In this document: positions 1-8,109 of the stretch, one piece after another | Layout: each line of letters opens with the position of its first letter | Position numbering within the stretch: the first letter of the stretch is position 1 | Assembly (NCBI GenBank): GCA_002372135.1 | Contig: DFIN01000003.1 | Span: forward strand, 1 to 17,492 | Length of the DNA stretch: 17,492 nt | Source: Bacteroidales bacterium UBA3696 | Lineage (GTDB): Bacteria; Bacteroidota; Bacteroidia; Bacteroidales; Paludibacteraceae | Reading direction: 5' to 3' | The notes under the pieces: model-generated | The model's input: the letters and a program-made list of their open reading frames with translations, nothing else | Told to the model about the DNA's origin: nothing | Database searches by the model: none | Made by a program: the position numbers and the translations under genes

Positions 1-401
1 TACCGGCATTAGCGGTAGATGCAGCGTGCTCCGGAAATCCGGGACGAATGGAGTTTCGTGCAGTGGTAGCTGATACGGGAACGGAAGTGTTTCGTCGCGG
101 TCCGTTTGCACAAGGAACGAACAATATCGGTGAATTTTTAGCACTGGTATTAGGATTGGCTTATCTTCAGAAATACAAGTTACCTTGGGCTATTTATACG
201 GATAGTGTAACCGCTATGGCATGGGTGAGACAACGTAAATGCAAAAGTAAACTATCATATAATGAGAAGAATATGGATTTATTGATGATGGTTCGAAAGG
301 CTGAGCAATGGTTGCAAACCCATACGTGGACGACCCCTATCTTGAAGTGGGATACCCAACAGTGGGGGGAGATTCCGGCTGATTATGGTAGAAAGGCGTA
401 A
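1..401 (+). CDS. rnhA: Ribonuclease HI, 3' part (5' end outside window)
   Basis: Degrades the RNA strand of RNA-DNA hybrids, for example primers and R-loops. The reading frame is open from base 3, upstream of the first ATG at 48, and the codons before that ATG (3-47) encode the family motif VDAACSGNPG. The gene therefore starts before the window and the ATG at 48 is internal. All four acidic catalytic positions can be recognised: Asp in VDAACSGNPG, Glu in NNIGEFLA, Asp in YTDSVTA, and the last Asp in PADYGRK at the C-terminus. About 132 residues are visible, which is the whole catalytic domain. Bacteroidota versions usually carry an N-terminal hybrid-binding (viroplasmin-like) domain, which would lie upstream and cannot be checked here. 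The gene is followed by a 64-base gap holding the rsfS promoter. Confidence 0.93.
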   Translation, partial: PALAVDAACSGNPGRMEFRAVVADTGTEVFRRGPFAQGTNNIGEFLALVLGLAYLQKYKLPWAIYTDSVTAMAWVRQRKCKSKLSYNEKNMDLLMMVRKAEQWLQTHTWTTPILKWDTQQWGEIPADYGRKA

Positions 402-409
402 ATTTTCAA

Positions 410-439
410 TTTAGTTTTACTGCAAAAGTAGTATTTTTG
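410..439 (+). promoter_or_regulatory. Bacteroidota-type promoter for the rsfS-ftsH run
   Basis: TATTTTTG at 432-439 matches the Bacteroidota -7 consensus TAnnTTTG exactly. A weak -33 element (TTTA, around 410-413) lies 18-19 bases upstream. Transcription would begin near 446, leaving a leader of about 20 bases before the rsfS ATG at 466. A mirror-image TACTTTTG lies on the minus strand at 423-430. Confidence 0.6.
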
Positions 440-465
440 CGGCTCAAAAAAAGAAAACAAAAGGA

Positions 466-834
466 ATGAAGAAGGAAGAAATTACGACTGAGCAGTTAGT
501 TGCTTGTATTGTGGAAGGAATCCGCAATAAGAAAGGTCTTCGTATCGTAGCGATTGATTTGCGTCAGATACAGGAAGCACCGGTTGAGTATATGGTGATA
601 GCGGAAGGAGGAAGTACAACGCAGGTCAACGCTATTGTGGATGAGGTAGATGACTATGTGCGCACGCAAACACATATTCACCCTTTGGCAATAGACGGGA
701 AAGATAATGCTGAATGGGTAGCAATGGATTATGGCACCGTATTTGTGCATATCATGTTGCGCCCAATGCGCGAGTATTATGATATAGAAAATCTTTGGAA
801 CGATGGCACAACAATCGAATATGCAGCCGAATAA
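466..834 (+). CDS. rsfS: Ribosome silencing factor RsfS (Iojap family)
   Basis: Binds uL14 on the large ribosomal subunit and blocks subunit joining, lowering translation when nutrients are scarce; it acts in the cytoplasm. The 122 residues match the family length and pattern: an N-terminal helix, the strand EYMVIAEGGSTTQV (about residues 41-54), then the core strands AEWVAMDYGTVFVHIM (about 82-97), and the tail REYYDIENLW. The start is the first ATG after the promoter, with aagga just before it. The 3' end overlaps the ftsH start by 32 bases in another frame, which suggests coupled translation. rsfS followed by ftsH is a familiar pairing in Bacteroidota. Confidence 0.93.
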   Translation: MKKEEITTEQLVACIVEGIRNKKGLRIVAIDLRQIQEAPVEYMVIAEGGSTTQVNAIVDEVDDYVRTQTHIHPLAIDGKDNAEWVAMDYGTVFVHIMLRPMREYYDIENLWNDGTTIEYAAE

Positions 835-2815
835 ACCCGTATTCGGAACCGATCCAAATTCGGAGAAGCCCAAAAGAGGCTTTTGGAGTTGGTTGATTTA
901 TCTGCTCATAGGAGTGATGATCGTAAGTATGTTCTATCCTTTTGATACAAAGAAGGTAGAAAAAGACTTGAGTTATACGCAGTTTACGTCCTACATAGAG
1001 CAGAATATGGTAGAACGTCTGACCGTGTATGATGATAATCGCGTACAAGCCGGTATCAAACAAGAATACTATACGGTGGTTTTCGGAACCCAAGACAATG
1101 CTGAAAAGGTGAAAGGAATGCTTACCACCCAAGTACCTTCAGTGGAGGAGTTTGCTAAATATACCGACGATGTGAATACACGTCGTAAGGCAAACGGATT
1201 GAAGCCGATAGATATCAAGTACGAGAAATCAAGGGATATGTGGTATTTGTTGTTGGTGAATGTCATACCTTGGATTTTGATTATATTTTTCTTTGTTTTT
1301 ATGACCCGTGGCATAGGTTCCATGGGAGGCGGCATATTTGGAGTCGGAAAAGCCAAGGCGCGGTTGTTTGACAAGAATGAAAAAGACAAAGTGACGTTCA
1401 AGGATGTAGCCGGTTTGGCAGGAGCCAAGCAAGAGGTGGAGGAAATTGTGGCTTTCTTGAAGAATCCGCAGAAATACACCGATTTAGGCGGCAAGATACC
1501 TAAGGGTGCATTGTTGGTAGGTCCTCCCGGGACGGGTAAGACGCTGTTGGCAAAGGCTGTGGCAGGAGAAGCGGATGTTCCGTTTTTCTCTATGTCCGGT
1601 TCAGATTTTGTGGAGATGTTTGTGGGTGTAGGTGCCAGTCGAGTACGCGACTTATTCCGTCAAGCCAAAGAAAAAGCGCCGGCTATTATATTTATAGACG
1701 AAATAGATGCTGTGGGTCGTGCCCGCGGTAAGGGAGCATTGACCGGTGGAAATGATGAACGGGAGTCCACCCTTAATCAGTTGCTTACCGAAATGGATGG
1801 ATTTGGTACTAATTCCGGAGTTATTATACTTGCTGCCACCAATAGGGCTGAGATTTTGGATCCGGCATTGCTTCGTGCCGGTCGTTTTGACCGACAGATA
1901 CACGTCGAGTTGCCCGATTTGCAAGAACGTAAAGAAATTTTTGGAGTGCATCTTCGTCCCCTCAAATTGGATGATACGGTAGATGTAAATTTCTTGAGCA
2001 AACAGACCCCCGGTTTTTCGGGTGCAGATATTGCCAATGTTTGCAATGAAGCGGCACTGATTGCAGCGCGACATGATAGAAAAAAAGTCGGTAAGCAGGA
2101 TTTCATGGATGCGGTGGATCGGATAGTAGGTGGATTGGAGCGCAAGAATAAGATTTTGACGGACGAAGAGAAACGTTCGATTGCTTATCATGAAGCCGGT
2201 CATGCCACGATCAGTTGGTTGCTGCAATGGGCTAATCCCTTGGTAAAGGTTACTATTGTTCCTCGTGGTATGGCTTTGGGTGCTGCTTGGTATCTGCCCG
2301 AAGAGCGCCAACTGACCAATAAAGAGCATATTTTGGACGAGTTATGTTCTTTATTAGGAGGCAGGGCTGCCGAACAGTTATTCTTGCATCAGACTTCCAC
2401 CGGAGCACTCAATGATTTGGAGCGTGCTACCAAACAGGCATACGCTATGGTGGCTTATTATGGTATGTCAGACAAGTTGAAGGACATAAGTTTCTATGAT
2501 TCAACAGGTAGGTATGAATATGCCGTAACGAAACCTTATAGTGAACAAACGGCGGAGATTATAGATAGCGAAACAGCGGCTATTATCAGCGAGCAGATGC
2601 AACGCGCCAAGAAGATTTTAGAGGAGCATGCCGAACAGCATCATCGTATAGCGCAGATGCTCATTGACCGCGAGGTGATAACGAGTGAGGATGTAGAGAG
2701 CGTATTGGGTCCGCGTCCTTGGAAAAGTCGTGGCGATGAGTTGATTGATGCGAACGAGGAATTGCAATCACAGGAGACGGCTGCGGCATCAGAACAAGAA
2801 AGTAATAATGAATAA
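803..2815 (+). CDS. ftsH: ATP-dependent zinc metalloprotease FtsH
   Basis: Membrane-bound AAA+ protease that extracts and degrades misassembled membrane proteins and regulatory proteins. The 670 residues show the standard order: transmembrane segment at about 27-46, periplasmic domain about 50-145, transmembrane segment about 147-168, and AAA domain with Walker A GPPGTGKT (240-247), pore loop FVG (273-275), Walker B IIFIDEID (295-302) and the second region of homology ATNRAEILDPALLRAGRF (345-362). The M41 peptidase domain has HEAGH (463-467) and a third zinc ligand, probably Asp538 in LNDLERAT. The acidic, Gln-rich tail is typical and probably disordered. The start at 803 lies inside rsfS; a second in-frame ATG at 821 (MQPNKPVFG) would still overlap rsfS and cannot be excluded. 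All catalytic residues are intact. Confidence 0.97.
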   Translation: MAQQSNMQPNKPVFGTDPNSEKPKRGFWSWLIYLLIGVMIVSMFYPFDTKKVEKDLSYTQFTSYIEQNMVERLTVYDDNRVQAGIKQEYYTVVFGTQDNAEKVKGMLTTQVPSVEEFAKYTDDVNTRRKANGLKPIDIKYEKSRDMWYLLLVNVIPWILIIFFFVFMTRGIGSMGGGIFGVGKAKARLFDKNEKDKVTFKDVAGLAGAKQEVEEIVAFLKNPQKYTDLGGKIPKGALLVGPPGTGKTLLAKAVAGEADVPFFSMSGSDFVEMFVGVGASRVRDLFRQAKEKAPAIIFIDEIDAVGRARGKGALTGGNDERESTLNQLLTEMDGFGTNSGVIILAATNRAEILDPALLRAGRFDRQIHVELPDLQERKEIFGVHLRPLKLDDTVDVNFLSKQTPGFSGADIANVCNEAALIAARHDRKKVGKQDFMDAVDRIVGGLERKNKILTDEEKRSIAYHEAGHATISWLLQWANPLVKVTIVPRGMALGAAWYLPEERQLTNKEHILDELCSLLGGRAAEQLFLHQTSTGALNDLERATKQAYAMVAYYGMSDKLKDISFYDSTGRYEYAVTKPYSEQTAEIIDSETAAIISEQMQRAKKILEEHAEQHHRIAQMLIDREVITSEDVESVLGPRPWKSRGDELIDANEELQSQETAAASEQESNNE

Positions 2816-2826
2816 AATAGACTGAA

Positions 2827-5634
2827 ATGAAAAAGATGGTATTGATTATTGGTTTGGCACTGTCCATATTGGGGCTGTCGGCTCAAACTTCGGAACAACT
2901 TCCGGTGGATAAAGAAGTACGAGTAGGTCATTTGGATAATGGGTTGACCTACTATATTCGCCATAATGAGCAACCTAAGCAACGTGCGGAGTTCCATATT
3001 GCGCAAGCCGTAGGTGCTGTTTTGGAGGAGGATAATCAGAATGGTTTGGCGCACTTTCTTGAGCACATGGCGTTTAATGGAACCAAACACTTTGCCGGTA
3101 AAGGAATCATAGAGTATTTTGAGTCCATTGGCGTTAATTTTGGAGGGAACATCAATGCTTATACTTCCATAGACGAAACAGTCTATCGCCTCAGCGATGT
3201 GCCTACTGTACGGGAAGGTATTATTGATTCAGCCTTATTGGTAATGTACGATTGGTCTTGCGGTTTGCTGTTAGAACCGGATGAGATAGATGCAGAACGT
3301 GGGGTGATTCGTGAAGAGTGGCGTACGCGGGCTACACCGGGTCGTTTATTATATAAGGATATACTGGCCAAAAAGTATCCAGGAACGCAATATGGCAAGC
3401 GTGACGTAATCGGAGATACGGCTGTCATAAATAATTTTGAATATGAGGCTTTACGCGCTTATTATCGCAAATGGTATGGTCCGGACTTGCAGGCTATCAT
3501 CGTAGTAGGTGATATAGATGTAGATCAAATAGAGAAGAAGATTAAGGAATTATGGAAAGATGTGCCGGCTCGTGTTAACCGCGGTGAACGCCCCCTCTAT
3601 ACAGTTCCCTTTAATGATCGTGCGCGCGTGGTAATTGCTACCAACAGAGAGGCACAAGGAACGAGCATGAATATTGAGTATCTGCACGAGCAGTTACCGG
3701 CATCTTTGCGCCAAACCGAGTATGAATATCGTCGCAGTATCTGCCTGTCGCTCTTGTCTTCCATGATGAATAACCGTTTTAGCGATATGGCACTTGAGCC
3801 GAATGCACCTTTTACCGGAGCATGGGTTGGTTATGGTGAGATAGTGAAACTAAAAGATGCCTTTTTAGCATCCGTCAGTCCGAAGGAAGGTAGCGAAACA
3901 GAGGCAATGAATGTCTTGCTGCTACAATTGGAAAAGATGCGTCGTTATGGATTTACGCAGAGTGAATTAGACCGTGTAAAGACCAACTATCTGAATGGTA
4001 TGGAGAATGCCCTGAATAGTAAAAATACACGCGATAATCGTTCGTATGTGAATGAATATGTGCGTAACTTTGAAGATCAGGAGTCCATACCCGGTATCGA
4101 GTGGGAAGTTCGTTTTGCTCAAAAGCAGGTGCCCACCATTACTTTAGATGAATTGAACAATATAGCGATGCACGAGTTGATGCACAATCAACCTACTGTT
4201 GCCATCACCGGTCCGGACAAAGAGGGCGTAAATATACCCTCTGAGGAGCGCGTGTTGGCTATGATGCAGCAGGTAGCTCAGGCAACTATTGAAGAGCCGG
4301 AAGAAGTGGTGATCCGTACTGAGTTGGTGAAGAAAGCTCCCAAAGCAGGTAAAGTAAAGAAGGTGAAGACCGACGAGCGTTATGGAACGACGGAATGGAT
4401 ACTTTCGAACGGTATTCATGTGATTTTCAAACCGACTCGTTTCAAGGAAAATGAGATTTCGCTGCAAGCATTTTCAATGGGTGGTACTTCGTTGATAAAG
4501 ACAGAGGATTTGCCTTCCGCCGCGTTGACAAGTGATTTGATCAACTTCATGGGTAAGGGTGATTTTTCGCAAAGTGAATTAAGCAAGGCTTTGACCGGGA
4601 AAAGTGCCAGTGCCAGCATCTCTATCGGAACGTATGATGAGAATGTATGGGGTGGTTCGTCTGTGAAAGATTTTGAGACGATGTTGCAGTTGGTGTATCT
4701 CACCTTTACTGCTCCTCGTCGGGATGAAAAAGCCTATGAAACGCGTATGGGGCAGCATCGTAACGGCATGCTCAACAGAGATAAGAATCATAAAACGATT
4801 TTCCGTGATTCGCTATCATTGCTTCAATCAAATCATTCAGAGCGCACTCTAATTTTTGATATGAGCGCATTGGAGAAGGTGTCCTTGGATAAAGTGATGG
4901 AAATTTATTATGATCGTTTCTCTAATCCGGGTGATTTTACGTTCCTTATAGTGGGTGATATACGTCCGGACGACAAGGCAGTACGTAAGGCAATATGCAA
5001 ATGGATAGGCGGTTTGAAGACCAAGAAACAGCCTGCCGAAGAGTGGAAAGATTGGAATATCCGTGTGCCGAGAGGGATTGTAAAGAACTATTTTACGCGT
5101 GAGATGGAGATACATCAGGCCACTAACCGTATCCAATACACTTCGGACGAGATTCCTTACTCGTTGGAGAACGATTTGACGATGGAGTTGATAGGTCGCG
5201 TGCTAAGTACCCGCTATTTGGAGTCTATCCGCGAGCGTGAGGGAGGTAGTTACGGAGTAGGTTGCGCCGGTTGGGTAACTCGTATTCCCTATGCTTCGGC
5301 ACGGTTGGTCATGCAGTTTGACACCGACCCGGATAAACAGGAAAGGTTGATGCAGATTATCCACGAAGAAGTACAGAAAATCATAGACAATGGTCCCTTA
5401 GAGCAAGATTTGAAAAAGGAGAAAGAGTCTATGCTCAAGGATTATCAGGAGCATTTGCAGCAGAATGGCTGGTGGCGTAGCACGGTATATAACCGCTATG
5501 TGTACAATGATGACCCGTTGGCAAACTACGAGAAAACAGTCAATTCGATTACGGCAGAACATTTGCAAAGGTTGCTCAAACAACTGGTGCAAGCCGGTAA
5601 TATGTTTGAATTAGTTATGTCGCCTGCTAATTAA
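2827..5634 (+). CDS. Secreted M16 family zinc metallopeptidase (pitrilysin-like)
   Basis: Predicted exported peptidase that cleaves peptides in a closed two-lobed chamber. An N-terminal signal peptide runs over residues 1-19, with likely cleavage in LSA|Q leaving Gln20 as the mature N-terminus. The first M16 domain has the inverted zinc motif HFLEH (76-80), with the distal Glu ligand probably Glu157 in DAERGVIREEW. The second half (from about residue 515) repeats the fold without an HxxEH motif and carries the Arg/Tyr-type element RERE-GGSYGVG near residue 805. At 935 residues it has the size of a full pitrilysin-type protein with both halves in one chain. A Lys-rich linker (about 500-515) separates the halves. 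It lies 11 bases after ftsH and 13 before the prenyl synthase, so cotranscription is likely. Its substrate cannot be read from the sequence. Confidence 0.93.
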   Translation: MKKMVLIIGLALSILGLSAQTSEQLPVDKEVRVGHLDNGLTYYIRHNEQPKQRAEFHIAQAVGAVLEEDNQNGLAHFLEHMAFNGTKHFAGKGIIEYFESIGVNFGGNINAYTSIDETVYRLSDVPTVREGIIDSALLVMYDWSCGLLLEPDEIDAERGVIREEWRTRATPGRLLYKDILAKKYPGTQYGKRDVIGDTAVINNFEYEALRAYYRKWYGPDLQAIIVVGDIDVDQIEKKIKELWKDVPARVNRGERPLYTVPFNDRARVVIATNREAQGTSMNIEYLHEQLPASLRQTEYEYRRSICLSLLSSMMNNRFSDMALEPNAPFTGAWVGYGEIVKLKDAFLASVSPKEGSETEAMNVLLLQLEKMRRYGFTQSELDRVKTNYLNGMENALNSKNTRDNRSYVNEYVRNFEDQESIPGIEWEVRFAQKQVPTITLDELNNIAMHELMHNQPTVAITGPDKEGVNIPSEERVLAMMQQVAQATIEEPEEVVIRTELVKKAPKAGKVKKVKTDERYGTTEWILSNGIHVIFKPTRFKENEISLQAFSMGGTSLIKTEDLPSAALTSDLINFMGKGDFSQSELSKALTGKSASASISIGTYDENVWGGSSVKDFETMLQLVYLTFTAPRRDEKAYETRMGQHRNGMLNRDKNHKTIFRDSLSLLQSNHSERTLIFDMSALEKVSLDKVMEIYYDRFSNPGDFTFLIVGDIRPDDKAVRKAICKWIGGLKTKKQPAEEWKDWNIRVPRGIVKNYFTREMEIHQATNRIQYTSDEIPYSLENDLTMELIGRVLSTRYLESIREREGGSYGVGCAGWVTRIPYASARLVMQFDTDPDKQERLMQIIHEEVQKIIDNGPLEQDLKKEKESMLKDYQEHLQQNGWWRSTVYNRYVYNDDPLANYEKTVNSITAEHLQRLLKQLVQAGNMFELVMSPAN

Positions 5635-5647
5635 GGTGCAATTATAG

Positions 5648-6658
5648 ATGACTACGTTAGATATACAGCAACCTATTAGCAAGGAATTGGCTGAAGTGCG
5701 TCAACTCTTGGAGAAGGAATTTAGCCTTCCCCAAGAGTTGTTAAATCTTCCGTCTGCAGACATCGAGTCGAACGACCTTTTGCGCGAAGTGTTGGCTTAT
5801 GTATTGACTGCAAAGGGTAAACAGTTGCGAATGCAGTTGGTTTTGTTGGCTGCGGCTATATGCCATGGGGTGAGCGATAAGTCTTGTCAAACGGCGTTGG
5901 CGTTGGAATTATTGCATACTTCCAGTTTGGTACATGATGATGTGGTGGATGCCTCCCCGCTTCGTCGAGGGCAACAATCCGTACAGGAACGGTGGACCAA
6001 TCGAATTGCTGTTTTAGTGGGGGATTATTTGTTGTCGCGTGTAGTAGAAATAATCAGCGAACTAAGGAGTGTGAAGATTATGCAGATTGTGGCCCGATTG
6101 GGTCAGCAATTGGCTTCAGGCGAATTGAAACAACTGCATCATCACCGTACCATGTGGATCAGTGAAGATGATTATTATCAAATCATTAGCGGGAAGACAG
6201 CCAGTTTGTTTTCTTCCTGTTTGGAAGCAGGGGCTGAGTCGTCTATAGCGAGTCCTAAGCAGGTTAAGTCGTTGCGTTCGTTTGGTTGGCACTTAGGAAT
6301 GTGTTTCCAGTTGAAGGATGATGTGTTGGATTATTCGGATAGTGAACAGATAGACAAACCTACGATGAACGATCTACGTTCGGGTTGTGCCACCTTGCCT
6401 TTGCTTATTTCGTTGCAGCGTGCTCCTCAGGATGAGGCTGCGGCTATTCGTCTGCTGGTGGAGAATGGGTTGGACAGAACGGGTGAGGAAACGATACGTA
6501 ATTTTGTGATGCGCTACGAAGGTATTCCTTATGCCTACCGTCGTATGGCTTACCATCGCGAGCAGGCAGTAGGTATGTTGCAGTCCACCTTTCGCGACAG
6601 TCCTGTCAGACGCAGTTTAATAGGTTTGTTGGACTACGCTATTCAGCGTATGCATTAA
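5648..6658 (+). CDS. Polyprenyl diphosphate synthase (trans-prenyltransferase, IspB-like)
   Basis: Condenses isopentenyl diphosphate onto an allylic diphosphate to make a long polyprenyl chain, probably for the menaquinone side chain. Over 336 residues both Mg-binding Asp-rich motifs are present: DDVVD (97-101) and DDVLD (224-228), together with LVHDDVVD and GKTASLF contexts. Other normally conserved sites deviate. The GGKRxRP substrate loop reads KGKQLRM (56-62), and the GKPxGNDLxxGKxTLP region reads DKPTMNDLRSGCATLP (236-251), so a Gly, a second Gly and a Lys are replaced by Asp, Met and Cys. The product chain length cannot be predicted from this. The stop codon overlaps the sufD stop on the other strand by four bases. 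Confidence 0.87.
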   Translation: MTTLDIQQPISKELAEVRQLLEKEFSLPQELLNLPSADIESNDLLREVLAYVLTAKGKQLRMQLVLLAAAICHGVSDKSCQTALALELLHTSSLVHDDVVDASPLRRGQQSVQERWTNRIAVLVGDYLLSRVVEIISELRSVKIMQIVARLGQQLASGELKQLHHHRTMWISEDDYYQIISGKTASLFSSCLEAGAESSIASPKQVKSLRSFGWHLGMCFQLKDDVLDYSDSEQIDKPTMNDLRSGCATLPLLISLQRAPQDEAAAIRLLVENGLDRTGEETIRNFVMRYEGIPYAYRRMAYHREQAVGMLQSTFRDSPVRRSLIGLLDYAIQRMH

Positions 6659-7314
6659 AGAAGCATTTGAAGTATTTCCTCCCTTTTCTTCTCATCGTTG
6701 AGAGGGGTAATACATTCTGCCATAAATGCTTGTGTGAGGATTTTTTGTGCTGTGGAAAAAGAGATGCCACGTTGTTGCATATAGAAAATTGCCTGCTCGT
6801 CTAATTGACCGGTGGATGTGCCATGTGACGCTTTCACATCATCGGCATATATTTCAAGACAAGGTTTAATGTGCATTTCACACTCGTCGCTTAGCAGCAG
6901 ATTCCGATTGTTTTGCTGAGCATCCACTTTTTGAGCATTGGGGGCTAAAATCACTTCGCCGGCATAACTGCCTCGTGATTGGTCATTGAGGACGAATCGG
7001 CTTACTTGTCGAGATGTACCCCCGCTGACTTGATGACGAACAGTAGCATTAAATGTGCTTTGTGATGCTTGGTGCAGATAGGCTAATGAATAGATTTCGG
7101 TGGTGCAGTTGGCATCTTGTTGTTCGCAAAGAATAGATGTCTGAAAGGTTGGCGCGGGGACATTGTCATCATTTTGATGGATGTTGTAGATGAACACGCG
7201 CAACACGGAATCTGCTTTTTGCAGGAAGTGCAGATTGAGTTCAACTTGATTGATAAAAATCAGTTCCTGTGAGCCTGTGATTACAATTGGCTCTATTGTG
7301 TTAATTACAGCCAT
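6655..7314 (-). CDS. sufD: Short SufD-like Fe-S cluster assembly protein
   Basis: A SufD/SufB-family scaffold component, expected to work with the SufC ATPase in building Fe-S clusters. The C-terminal half of the family is clear: YAGEVILAPNAQKVDAQQNN (117-136), NLLLSDECEMHIKPCLEI (138-155), ADDVKASHGTSTGQLDE (157-173) with the conserved His164, and FYMQQRGIS. The pattern is SufD rather than SufB, because SufB has a different segment before the DE-x-LFY motif. At 219 residues it is about half the usual 400-450; the N-terminal helical domain and part of the beta-helix are missing. The gene starts with ATG inside the last codons of sufC (10-base overlap), so no lost 5' coding sequence lies upstream in this frame. 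It is therefore either a naturally compact form or an old deletion. No sufB, sufS or sufE is in the window. Confidence 0.85.
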   Translation of the reverse strand: MAVINTIEPIVITGSQELIFINQVELNLHFLQKADSVLRVFIYNIHQNDDNVPAPTFQTSILCEQQDANCTTEIYSLAYLHQASQSTFNATVRHQVSGGTSRQVSRFVLNDQSRGSYAGEVILAPNAQKVDAQQNNRNLLLSDECEMHIKPCLEIYADDVKASHGTSTGQLDEQAIFYMQQRGISFSTAQKILTQAFMAECITPLNDEKKREEILQMLL

Positions 7315-8039
7315 TCGTATCCTTTTTCTTCAAGTTCAAGAGCCAATTCTTTTCCGCCTGTTCGAACGATTTGTCCGTTTGCCAGTACATGTATGTATTG
7401 CGGTACGATATAGTCTAAAAGACGCTGATAGTGCGTAATGAGCAAGCATGCGTTGTGTTCGTTGTGGCATGCATTGACACCTTTTGCCACAATGCGCAGT
7501 GCATCAATATCCAAACCGGAATCTATTTCGTCCAATATGGCGAGTGCCGGTTGCAGCATTGCCATTTGCAAGATCTCGTTTTTTTTCTTCTCTCCGCCTG
7601 AAAAACCTTCATTGACCGAGCGATTATTGAGTTTGTCCGCCATCTCAAGGAGTTGTTTCTTTTCGCGCATCTCCTTCAGGAATTGTGTGGCTGCAAGTGG
7701 TTCTTTTCCTTCGTATTGTCTTTTTTCGTTTACGGCTGAGCGTAGAAAATTAACCATGCTTACCCCCGGTATTTCCACAGGGTATTGGAATGAAAGGAAT
7801 ATACCTTCCCGTGCTCTTTCTTCTACGGACATCGATAGGACATTTTTCCCCTTAAAGGTGATACTGCCTTCGGTTACTTCGTATGCAGGATTGCCTGCCA
7901 AAACGGCTCCTAACGTAGATTTACCGGCTCCGTTTGGTCCCATGATGGCGTGTATCTCCCCTTCTTTGATCGTCAGGTTGATACCTCGCAAGATTTCTTT
8001 CCCATCGATGGATGCATGTAAATTGTGTATTTCTAACAT
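7305..8039 (-). CDS. sufC: Fe-S cluster assembly ATPase SufC
   Basis: Cytosolic ABC-type ATPase that drives conformational change in the SufB/SufD scaffold. The 244 residues contain Walker A GPNGAGKST (34-42), Q-loop SFQYP (Gln85), the signature FSGGEKKKNEI (146-156) typical of SufC, Walker B LAILDEIDSGLD (166-177) and the switch His203 in LLITHY. The frame is open up to 8120, but the start is placed at the ATG at 8039 (MLEIHNLHASIDG) because it fits the family length and a promoter lies at 8074-8104, inside the longer version. The 3' end overlaps sufD by 10 bases, implying translational coupling. All catalytic residues are intact. Confidence 0.96.
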   Translation of the reverse strand: MLEIHNLHASIDGKEILRGINLTIKEGEIHAIMGPNGAGKSTLGAVLAGNPAYEVTEGSITFKGKNVLSMSVEERAREGIFLSFQYPVEIPGVSMVNFLRSAVNEKRQYEGKEPLAATQFLKEMREKKQLLEMADKLNNRSVNEGFSGGEKKKNEILQMAMLQPALAILDEIDSGLDIDALRIVAKGVNACHNEHNACLLITHYQRLLDYIVPQYIHVLANGQIVRTGGKELALELEEKGYEWL

Positions 8040-8073
8040 GTGCGAATGATTTATCGTGATTTGTAACGGGCGA

Positions 8074-8104
8074 CAAAAGTACTCTGCATACTTAGAATAA
8101 GCAA
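8074..8104 (-). promoter_or_regulatory. Promoter of sufCD
   Basis: On the minus strand, TTG (complement of 8102-8104) is followed after 20 bases by TACTTTTG (complement of 8074-8081), a full match to the Bacteroidota promoter pattern. The predicted transcript starts near 8067, about 28 bases before the sufC ATG at 8039. The element sits directly downstream of the stop codon of the helix-hairpin-helix gene, so sufCD has its own promoter. Confidence 0.75.
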
Positions 8105-8109
8105 GTTTT

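Noticed and set aside
1652..2329. Minus-strand open frame of 225 codons
   Set aside because: Lies wholly inside ftsH, whose motifs are intact; the translation shows no recognisable domain.
7438..8049. Plus-strand open frame of 203 codons
   Set aside because: Antisense to sufC; low-complexity Ser/Phe-rich translation typical of a shadow frame.
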